From: Streptomyces sp. YS415
GTDB lineage: Bacteria; Actinomycetota; Actinomycetes; Streptomycetales; Streptomycetaceae
Assembly (NCBI RefSeq): GCF_023544665.1
Contig: NZ_JAMJFL010000025.1
Span: 1 to 64,000 of the forward strand
Direction: 5' to 3'
DNA length: 64,000 nt
Shown piece after piece: positions 16,280 to 23,089 of the stretch. Every line of letters begins with the position of its first letter. The first letter of the stretch is position 1. The notes under the pieces are model-generated. The model had not been told where the DNA came from, did no database searches, and saw only the letters and a list, made by a program, of their open reading frames with translations. The position numbers and the translations under genes are program-made.

Positions 16280-17122
16280 ATGGCAGAACGCCCTGCCCGC
16301 AAGCCGCGCAAGCCCCATTCCGCGCAGGTCGTCCGTACCGAACGGCTGACCCCGCACATGCAGCGCGTGGTGCTCGGCGGGGAGGGCCTGGCGGACTTCT
16401 CGGCCGACACCTGCACGGACCACTATGTGAAACTCCTCTTCGGCCCCGACGGGGTGACCTATCCGGAGCCCTTCGACCTGGAGCGGATCCGGGCGGAGTT
16501 CCCCCGCGAGCAGTGGCCGGTGACGCGCACCTACACCGTGCGCGCCTGGGACCCCGAGCACCGTGAGCTGACGCTGGACTTCGTGATCCACGGCGACGAG
16601 GGCCTCGCGGGGCCCTGGGCACTGCGCGCCCGGCCCGGCGAGACCGTGCGGTTCATGGGACCGGGCGGCGCGTACGCCCCGGACGCCACCGCCGACTGGC
16701 ATCTCTTCGTCGGCGACGAGAGCGCCCTGCCGGCCATCGCCTGCGCCATGGAAGCACTGCCGGCCGGCGCCACGGCGCACGCCTTCGTGGAGATCGCGGG
16801 ACCGGAGGAGGAGCAGAAGATCGACTCCGATGTGCCCGTGACCTGGCTGCACCGCGGGGACCGCCCGGTCGGCGCGGCCGTCACCGAGGCCGTCCGCGCG
16901 CTGCCCTTCCCGGAGGGCCGGGTGCACGCCTTCGTGCACGGCGAGGCCGCTTTCGTGAAGGAGCTGCGCCGCCTGCTGCGCGTCGAGCGCGAGGTCCCCC
17001 GCGAGGACCTTTCGATCTCCGGCTACTGGCGCCTCGGCCACAACGAGGACGGCTGGCAGGCGTCGAAGCGGGAGTGGAACGCCCGCATCGAAGCGGAACA
17101 GGAAGGCAAGCCGGCCGCCTGA
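16280..17122 (+). CDS. Siderophore-interacting FAD/NAD(P)H ferric reductase
   Basis: A 280-residue SIP-family flavoprotein (ViuB/YqjH-like). The N-terminal FAD-binding barrel shows RTYTVRAWD (around 77-85), and a C-terminal SIP domain follows with GDESALPAIACAMEALP. These enzymes release iron from imported ferric siderophores by reduction. The ATG at 16280 has GAGGGAGG at a normal distance. An iron box lies directly upstream. No siderophore uptake genes are adjacent, so it probably serves transporters elsewhere. Confidence 0.93.
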   Translation: MAERPARKPRKPHSAQVVRTERLTPHMQRVVLGGEGLADFSADTCTDHYVKLLFGPDGVTYPEPFDLERIRAEFPREQWPVTRTYTVRAWDPEHRELTLDFVIHGDEGLAGPWALRARPGETVRFMGPGGAYAPDATADWHLFVGDESALPAIACAMEALPAGATAHAFVEIAGPEEEQKIDSDVPVTWLHRGDRPVGAAVTEAVRALPFPEGRVHAFVHGEAAFVKELRRLLRVEREVPREDLSISGYWRLGHNEDGWQASKREWNARIEAEQEGKPAA

Positions 17123-17192
17123 GCCGGACGGGGAACGTCACCGGAGCCTCCGCGGGACCGCCCACGCACCCCCGCCGCACCCCTGGTCCCCC

Positions 17193-17206
17193 TACCCTTG
17201 GTCCCC
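17193..17206 (+). promoter_or_regulatory. Leaderless-type -10 element for the pseudouridine synthase
   Basis: TACCCT at 17193-17198 is 8 nt before the ATG, with no purine-rich ribosome binding site in between. This fits the Streptomyces leaderless pattern TANNNT-N6-8-ATG. Confidence 0.45.
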
Positions 17207-18154
17207 ATGCGCCGCAGGACCTCTCCCCCGCCCTCCCCGTTGCCCCAGCGCGACGGGGTCGATCCGGTGCGGGTGCGGTTGCCGGGCGGGGGTGACTGGG
17301 CCACCGTGCGGGAGCATCTGGTGGAGCGGCTCGCCGCCGGGGACGGGGTCATCGACCGCATGTTCGAGGCCGGGCTGTTCGTCGGGGCCGACGGGCGGCC
17401 CGTCGAGGGCGACGCCGCCTATGTGCCGGGGGCGTTCGTGTGGTTCCACCGCGAGCCGCCGGACGAGGTGCCCGTGCCGTTCCCGCTGGAGATCGTCCAC
17501 CGCGACGAACACATCGTCGTCGTCGACAAGCCGCACTTCCTCGCCACCACCCCGCGCGGCAGCCACATCAGGGAGACCGCGCTGGCCCGGCTGCGACGCG
17601 AGCTGGAGCTGCCGACCCTCGGCGCCGCGCACCGGCTCGACCGGCTCACCGCCGGACTCGTGCTGTTCACCGTCCGCCCCACGGAGCGGGGCGCCTACCA
17701 GACACTGTTCCGCGACAGGCGGGTCCACAAGGAGTACGAGGCCGTCGCCCCGTACGACTCCTTTCTCGCCCTGCCCACGACCGTGCGCAGCCGGATCACC
17801 AAGGAGCGCGGGGAACTCGCCGCCCGGGAGGTGGCGGGCGAGATCAACGCCGTCAGCCGGGTCGAGCTGATCGAGCACCGGGGCGACGGGCTCGGACGGT
17901 ACCGGCTGCTACCCGCCACCGGCCAGACCCATCAGCTGCGGGTCCACATGAACGCCCTCGGGGTCCCCATCCTCGGCGATCCGCTCTATCCGGCGGTGGC
18001 CGCCCCCGCCCCGGCCGGTGACTTCCGGCGACCGCTGCAACTGCTCGCGCGGGCACTGGAGTTCACCGATCCGGTCACGGGGGCGGAGCACCGCTTCCGC
18101 AGCGGACGGGCGCTCGGTGCCTGGACGTCGTACGCCGGCTGGGCCGGTCAGTAA
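17207..18154 (+). CDS. RluA-family RNA pseudouridine synthase
   Basis: A 315-residue enzyme converting uridine to pseudouridine in rRNA or tRNA. The catalytic motif HRLDRLTAG (around residues 145-153, Asp the nucleophile) and the downstream RLLPATGQTHQLRVHMNALG and PILGDPLYP motifs are typical of RluA/RluC. The target base cannot be assigned. The ATG at 17207 appears to be leaderless, with TACCCT 8 nt upstream. Its 3' end overlaps the convergent P450 gene by 7 bp. Confidence 0.93.
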   Translation: MRRRTSPPPSPLPQRDGVDPVRVRLPGGGDWATVREHLVERLAAGDGVIDRMFEAGLFVGADGRPVEGDAAYVPGAFVWFHREPPDEVPVPFPLEIVHRDEHIVVVDKPHFLATTPRGSHIRETALARLRRELELPTLGAAHRLDRLTAGLVLFTVRPTERGAYQTLFRDRRVHKEYEAVAPYDSFLALPTTVRSRITKERGELAAREVAGEINAVSRVELIEHRGDGLGRYRLLPATGQTHQLRVHMNALGVPILGDPLYPAVAAPAPAGDFRRPLQLLARALEFTDPVTGAEHRFRSGRALGAWTSYAGWAGQ

Positions 18155-19641
18155 CCCCTCCACCAGCTGACCAGGCGGCGCCATGCGCCCGGCCTGCGCG
18201 GCGGTTCGGGCGTGGGGACCGGCGGCGGGACAGCGGGCGCCGGCTGGGGCACGGGCGCCGGCCGGCCCGCGGATCCCGGCTGCGGGCGCGGAGCCGTGCT
18301 GATCTGCCACGCCGGCCGCGGGGCCGGCATCTGGTTCAGGCTCGGCTTCATCGTCACGTCCTGCTGCGGCTTCGGCTCGAAGCGGACCGGGAGCTCCACC
18401 AGGTGCCGGGAGGAGATCGACTGACGCCAGGACAGCTCCTCCTCGGGGCAGTCGAGCCGGACGTCCGGCAGGCGCATCAGCAGCGCGTCGACGCCGACGT
18501 CGGCGATGCCACGGGCGATGTCCTGGCCGGGACATTCGTGCGGACCGCCGCCGAAGGCGAGGTGGGAGCGGTTGCCCTGCATGTTGGCGGCGAGGTCGGG
18601 CCGGACCCGGGGGTCGACGTTGCCCGGCGCGATGCCGAAGAGGAGGCCGTCGCCCTTGCGGATGCGCTGGCCGCCCAACTCCGTGTCGTGCTTGGCGTAA
18701 TAGGCGAAGACGGTGCTGAACGGCGGCTCGTCCCACAGGGACTGCTCGACCGCCTCGGGCACCGTCATCTGGCCGCCGTTCAACTGGGCACGGAAGCCGG
18801 GGTCGGTGAGGACCATGCGCAGCACATTGGCGATCAGGTTGGCCGTGGCCTCGTAGGCCGCCATCAGCACGACCCAGAGGTGCTTGGTGACCTCGTCGTC
18901 GGTCAGCCGGGCCGGGTGGCTCATCAGCTGGCTGGCGAAGTCGTCGGCGGGCTCGACCCGGCGGCGCTCGGTGAGCCGCTGCAGCGCGCCCATGACGTAG
19001 CCGTGGCTGGCGATGGCGGTCTCGGTGCCGCGCAGCATGTCCCGGGTGGCCTGCACGATCCGGTCGTTGTACTCCTCGGGCATGCCGAGGATCTCGCACA
19101 TCACCGCCATCGGCAGATGCTCGGCGAACTGGCCGACCAGATCCGCCCTGCCCTGCTCGCAGAACTGGTTGACCAGGCGCTGGGTGGACCGGTTGATGTA
19201 CCGCCGGATGCCGCGGTGGTCGATGGTGGACATGGCGCCGGTGACCGCCCCGCGCAGCCTGAGGTGCTCGTCGCCCTCGGCGTAGGAGCAGATCGGCTCC
19301 CAGGCGATGTGCGGCATCAGGGGATGGTCGGGCTTGACCATCCCCTCCAGCAGCGGGGTCCAGATGCGGCTGTCCCGGCAGAACTGCGAGGGGGTGCGGA
19401 CCATGTGCATGTTCTCGGCGTGGCCGAGCACCACCCACATCGGCACGTCGTCGTGGAGCAGCACCGGCGCCACCGGCCCGTGCTCCTCGCGCAGTTCCTC
19501 GTACAGCTCGTCCAGGTCCTCCGCGTCGGGACCGTAGAGCCGGCGCAGTCCCCCGGGCCCGAGGCGATGGGCGGGGCAACCGGGCGGCGGGCCGGAGCGC
19601 GGGTCGTCCGTGCCGGTGAGGGAGTGGGATTCAGGCGTCAC
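18148..19641 (-). CDS. rarE: Conservon cytochrome P450, CYP157-like (RarE/CvnE9), lacking the EXXR motif
   Basis: A 497-residue P450. The heme loop FGGGPHECPG holds the Cys ligand, and the I-helix reads AAYEATANL. At the K-helix, where nearly all P450s have E-x-x-R, the text is EQSLWDEPPF, so the Arg is missing, as reported for the CYP157 family. A Pro/Ala-rich tail (about 425-480) ends in a basic-aromatic WRRLVSWWRG stretch. The GTG at 19641 has GGAG 7 nt upstream. It is the last gene of the rarABCDE conservon, 49 bp after rarD. In S. coelicolor this conservon influences aerial mycelium formation; the P450 substrate is unknown. Confidence 0.93.
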   Translation of the reverse strand: MTPESHSLTGTDDPRSGPPPGCPAHRLGPGGLRRLYGPDAEDLDELYEELREEHGPVAPVLLHDDVPMWVVLGHAENMHMVRTPSQFCRDSRIWTPLLEGMVKPDHPLMPHIAWEPICSYAEGDEHLRLRGAVTGAMSTIDHRGIRRYINRSTQRLVNQFCEQGRADLVGQFAEHLPMAVMCEILGMPEEYNDRIVQATRDMLRGTETAIASHGYVMGALQRLTERRRVEPADDFASQLMSHPARLTDDEVTKHLWVVLMAAYEATANLIANVLRMVLTDPGFRAQLNGGQMTVPEAVEQSLWDEPPFSTVFAYYAKHDTELGGQRIRKGDGLLFGIAPGNVDPRVRPDLAANMQGNRSHLAFGGGPHECPGQDIARGIADVGVDALLMRLPDVRLDCPEEELSWRQSISSRHLVELPVRFEPKPQQDVTMKPSLNQMPAPRPAWQISTAPRPQPGSAGRPAPVPQPAPAVPPPVPTPEPPRRPGAWRRLVSWWRGY

Positions 19642-19690
19642 GTGGTCGCTCCGAAGTGGATCCGGTGTCGGGGGGTTCGGGGTACATCGG

Positions 19691-20311
19691 TCAGGTCAGC
19701 GCGCCCGTCATGGCGAGCGAGTGCAGGAAGCGCATCAGGGTCATGAGGGTGTCCCGGCTGGAGGCGCGGCGGCGGGCGTCGCAGTCCACGATGGGGATCT
19801 CCGGGGGCAGGTCGAGCGCCTGGCGCAGCTCCTCGACGGGGTAACGGGGCGCGTCCGGGAAGGAGTTGACGGCGACCACGAAGGGCACCCCGCGCTCCTC
19901 GAGTCGCCCTATGACGTCGAAGCTGACCTCCAGCCGGCGCGTGTCGATCAGCACGACCGCGCCCAGGGCGCCCTCGAACAGGCCGTTCCACAGGAACCAG
20001 AAGCGCTCCTGGCCGGGGGTGCCGAAGAGGTAGAGGACCAGCTTCTCGGTGATGCTGATGCGGCCGAAGTCCATGGCGACGGTGGTGGCGGTCTTGGTGT
20101 CGGAACCGAAGTTGTCGTCGACGCCGATCCCGGCCTGCGTCATGGTCTCCTCGGTGGTCAGCGGCCTGATCTCGCTGACCGAACCGACCATGGTCGTCTT
20201 GCCGACGCCGAAACCGCCCACGATCACGATCTTCACCGCGGCCTGTGCCGTCTGCGGCAGCCGGTCCTCGGCGCGTGGTCCCGGGATGGTGTCAGAGCTT
20301 TTGAAGTCCAT
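19691..20311 (-). CDS. rarD: Conservon small GTPase-like protein RarD (CvnD9)
   Basis: A 206-residue Ras/MglA-like GTP-binding protein: P-loop GGFGVGKTT (around 33-41), FGTPGQERFWFLW as the switch II/DxxGQE equivalent, and AVNSFPDA replacing NKxD. Conservon D proteins work with the roadblock (B) and DUF742 (C) partners downstream of the sensor-kinase-like A protein. The ATG at 20311 lies inside the end of rarC (20-bp overlap), indicating translational coupling. Confidence 0.95.
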   Translation of the reverse strand: MDFKSSDTIPGPRAEDRLPQTAQAAVKIVIVGGFGVGKTTMVGSVSEIRPLTTEETMTQAGIGVDDNFGSDTKTATTVAMDFGRISITEKLVLYLFGTPGQERFWFLWNGLFEGALGAVVLIDTRRLEVSFDVIGRLEERGVPFVVAVNSFPDAPRYPVEELRQALDLPPEIPIVDCDARRRASSRDTLMTLMRFLHSLAMTGALT

Positions 20312-20687
20312 GCATCACCGCTTCGAGGAGGGAACGGTCGGCGACCGACTGCCGCACCAGCGGCTTGTGCGCCTGCACCAGTTCGTCCGCCAGCATGTCG
20401 GTGAGCACCACGGTCACCACGCTGAACGGGAGGTTGAGATAGGCGGACAGCTCGGCCACCGACAGGGGGGCCGTGCAGAGCCGGAGCAGCGCCGTCTGCT
20501 CGGGCGTCGCGGAGGGCGGTGGATCGGCGCGCGCCGTGATTAAGGTGACCAGGTCGAGGTCGGCGCGCAACTCGCCGTCGCCGCCGACCACGAACATCCG
20601 CTCGGGATTCCTGCGCTCGCCCTCTTTGGCCGGCTGCGCGACGGGCGGTGCCTTCGGGGACCGCCGCTGGCGTTGCGGAGGAGTCAT
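20292..20687 (-). CDS. rarC: Conservon DUF742 protein RarC (CvnC9), carrying a TTA codon
   Basis: A 131-residue DUF742 protein with a basic, Pro-rich start (about 1-30) and a winged-helix-like C-terminal half (LSVAELSAYLNLPFSVVTVVL). It is thought to scaffold or regulate the conservon complex. The ATG at 20687 overlaps the rarB stop as ATGA. Leucine in DLVTLITAR is encoded by TTA at 20541-20543 (minus strand), the only in-frame TTA I found in the window. Translation of rarC, and by coupling rarD and rarE, may therefore depend on the bldA tRNA. Confidence 0.95.
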   Translation of the reverse strand: MTPPQRQRRSPKAPPVAQPAKEGERRNPERMFVVGGDGELRADLDLVTLITARADPPPSATPEQTALLRLCTAPLSVAELSAYLNLPFSVVTVVLTDMLADELVQAHKPLVRQSVADRSLLEAVMHGLQKL

Positions 20688-21091
20688 ACGGTCTGCCCAT
20701 TGTGCCGGGGCGGGCTGGTCAGATGCGGTCCGATCCGGTCCACCAGGTCCCGCATGCGGTTGCTCATCAGACCGGGTTCGGCGAACGTGTCGGAGAGCAC
20801 CGCGAGATAGGCGTTGGGGCCCGCGGCCATCAGATAGAAGTAGCCGCGGTTGATCTCGATGATGACCAGCTTCATCTTGCCGTCGCTGTCCGGGATCTCG
20901 TGCGCGACGGCGCTCGCCAGGCTCTGCAGGCCCGCGCAGGCCGCGGCGACCCGGTCGGCGGCGTCGGTGTCGCCGCCGTGCCGGGCGATGCGCAGGCCGT
21001 CGGCGGAGAGCACGACGATCATCTCGATGCCGGGTACGCCGTCGGCCAGATCCTTGAGCATCCAGTCGAAGTTGGCTCGTTGCTGGATCAC
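20684..21091 (-). CDS. rarB: Conservon roadblock/LC7 protein RarB (CvnB9)
   Basis: A 135-residue roadblock/LC7-fold protein (DLADGVPGIEMIVVLSADGLRIA at the start, LVIIEINRGYFYLMAAG in the core). Such proteins act as GTPase-activating or scaffolding partners of MglA-like GTPases. The GTG at 21091 overlaps the rarA stop as GTGA, and its own stop overlaps rarC as ATGA, so the operon is tightly coupled. Confidence 0.95.
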   Translation of the reverse strand: MIQQRANFDWMLKDLADGVPGIEMIVVLSADGLRIARHGGDTDAADRVAAACAGLQSLASAVAHEIPDSDGKMKLVIIEINRGYFYLMAAGPNAYLAVLSDTFAEPGLMSNRMRDLVDRIGPHLTSPPRHNGQTV

Positions 21092-22707
21092 TTGAGGTCC
21101 CCCTCGTCATCGGCCGGGGCGTGGGCCGGTTCATTGGTCGGCTGGCGGAATGCGTTGGGATCGGGGTCGCGCTTGAGGCCCTCCCAGAAGGCCTCCACCC
21201 ACAGTCCGGGCGGGGTGTCGTCCTCCGGCGCCGGCTCGGGGGCGGGCGGCTTGATGGCGTCGCCCCACACGGGCTTCTCGCCGCGGGCGATCCGTTCCTG
21301 GTCCTCGCGTTCGAGCTTGGCCTGCTGGGCGATCCGCTCGCTGAGCGGGGTCTTGACCCGGCTGCGGCGTTGCGGCAGGCCGCCCGGTGTCCACTCGGTG
21401 ACGACCGGGACGTCGTCCTCCAGGGAGAGCCCGGCGGGGATGCGCGGGTTGGTGGGGCGGCGCTTCTTGGGCTTGCGCTTGGGACCTTCGAGCGCGCCGA
21501 GTTCCGGCAGCGGGGCGGCGGTGGCGCCGATGCCGTGGGCGTAGCCGGGCGCGGGCTCGCTGGTGATCATCTCGCGCGGCACGATGAGGACGGCGCGGAC
21601 GCCGCCGTACGCCGACGTGCGCAGCGACACCTGCATGTCGAAGGCGGTGCACAGCCGGCCGACGACGGCGAGGCCGAGGCGGGGGGTGTCGCCGAGCTCC
21701 TGGAGGTCGATGCCGGCCTTGGCGGCTTCCAGCATGCCCTCGACCTTGGCGCGGGCCTCCTCGCTGAGGCTGACGCCGGCGTCCTCGATCTCGATGGCGA
21801 CGCCGGTCTGCACCTCGCTGGCCGTGACGTGCACCTTGGTCTGCGGCGGCGAGTAGCGGGTGGCGTTGTCGAGGAGTTCGGCGGCGGCGTGGATGACCGG
21901 CTCGACGGAGATGCCGCGGATGTTGACCTTGGCGATGTTGTCCAGCGAGATGCGCCGGTACTCCAGGATGCGCGACATGGCGCCGCGCAGCACGCTGTAG
22001 AGCGCGACGGGTTCGGGCCACTGACGGCCCGGGCGGCCGCCGCCGAGGACGGAGATGGAGTCGGCGAGCCGGCCGATCAGCGCGGTGCCGTGGTCGATGC
22101 GCAGCAGGTCGTCGAAGACCTCGGGGTTGCGGCCGTGGTCCTCCTCCATCTCGAGGAGTTCCTTGTTCTGCTGGTGCACGATCGCCTGGACGCGGCGGGC
22201 GATGTTGACGAAGGAGCGCTGGGTGGAGTCCCGCAGCTGTTCCTCGTGGTCGATGATGTAGAGCACCCGCTCGATCAACGACAGTTCCGGCGGGGTGAGT
22301 TCACGGTAGGACGGGTCGAGCTCGCCCAGGTGCTGAATCACCTCTGCGGGGGAATTCCCGCGGTGCATGTAGTCGATCGCGACAGGCACGATCTCCCGGG
22401 CGAGCCGGTCCATCTGGTACTCGTGGGCGGCCACCCGCCGCTCCAGGTACGCGGTGTCACGGGCGTGCTCCTCGCGCACGCTGCGCAGGGCGCGGCCGCG
22501 GCGCACGACTTCGGCCGCCGTGGCGATCACCAGGACCGTGGCGACGGCGCCGCACCAGCCGACGGCCGCCCGGGCCGGCCCCGTCACCAGGGCGGCGGCG
22601 GCTCCGGTCGCCGCGGCCATCAGTATGGCCGGCGGCAACAGCACGCGCGCGTAGGGCAGTTCACGCCGCCGCGGCTGGGAGGCGGGAGGGGGTTGAACAC
22701 TCACCAT
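21088..22707 (-). CDS. rarA: Conservon histidine kinase-like sensor RarA (CvnA9)
   Basis: A 539-residue membrane protein: two spans at about residues 20-60, a helical dimerisation region with RIDHGTALIGRLADSISVLGG, an HATPase_c domain (N box ELLDNATRYSPP; GLAVVGRL), and a long charged, Pro-rich cytoplasmic tail (about 395-539). The text at the phospho-acceptor position is atypical and no response regulator is adjacent, so signalling probably passes through the roadblock/GTPase partners. The ATG at 22707 is chosen, with AGAGGG 5 nt upstream; a GTG in the next codon is equally possible. It heads the rarABCDE operon. Confidence 0.93.
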   Translation of the reverse strand: MVSVQPPPASQPRRRELPYARVLLPPAILMAAATGAAAALVTGPARAAVGWCGAVATVLVIATAAEVVRRGRALRSVREEHARDTAYLERRVAAHEYQMDRLAREIVPVAIDYMHRGNSPAEVIQHLGELDPSYRELTPPELSLIERVLYIIDHEEQLRDSTQRSFVNIARRVQAIVHQQNKELLEMEEDHGRNPEVFDDLLRIDHGTALIGRLADSISVLGGGRPGRQWPEPVALYSVLRGAMSRILEYRRISLDNIAKVNIRGISVEPVIHAAAELLDNATRYSPPQTKVHVTASEVQTGVAIEIEDAGVSLSEEARAKVEGMLEAAKAGIDLQELGDTPRLGLAVVGRLCTAFDMQVSLRTSAYGGVRAVLIVPREMITSEPAPGYAHGIGATAAPLPELGALEGPKRKPKKRRPTNPRIPAGLSLEDDVPVVTEWTPGGLPQRRSRVKTPLSERIAQQAKLEREDQERIARGEKPVWGDAIKPPAPEPAPEDDTPPGLWVEAFWEGLKRDPDPNAFRQPTNEPAHAPADDEGDLK

Positions 22708-23017
22708 GTGGGCCCTCTGAAAGGAATCGGCTCGGAGTCGGGGGAACTTGCAGGGGGGTACGTCATGGAACGTTCTGCATCTACGGGAGGTTTGGGGAAC
22801 AAGCGCACGAATACGCCTCAACTCGGTGCGCTGCGGGCGAGCTTAGTCCGACCGGATCATCGCCGTGTCATATTCAGCAAGCACCTGAAATCACCCCCGC
22901 GGCAGGAGTACTCTCAACTCCATTTGCACGCTGGGGAATCAATCGCACACTCCGCGTCACGGCGTACGCCGGTGCGAAAACACTCACCGTGACGGGTGAA
23001 CGCCGCTCCCGTGGCAC
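22708..23017. other. Region upstream of the conservon
   Basis: About 310 bp, less GC-rich than its surroundings. I see no gene. A TAAGCT hexamer (22840-22845 on the complement) with TGACAC 19 bp further upstream (22865-22870) is a possible rarA promoter, giving a leader of about 125 nt. The assignment is weak. Confidence 0.35.
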
Positions 23018-23067
23018 ACGAAGGGCGGGGCGGGACACGGCATCCCGTGTCCCGCCCCGCCCTTCGT
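23018..23067 (-). terminator. Very strong hairpin terminator after helY
   Basis: Perfectly complementary 23-nt arms (23018-23040 and 23045-23067) with a 4-nt loop lie 22 bp past the helY stop. Reading continues toward the conservon on the same strand, so the hairpin isolates rarA from helY transcription. Confidence 0.9.
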
Positions 23068-23089
23068 CCGGCCCTGTGCGGCCGTGCCG

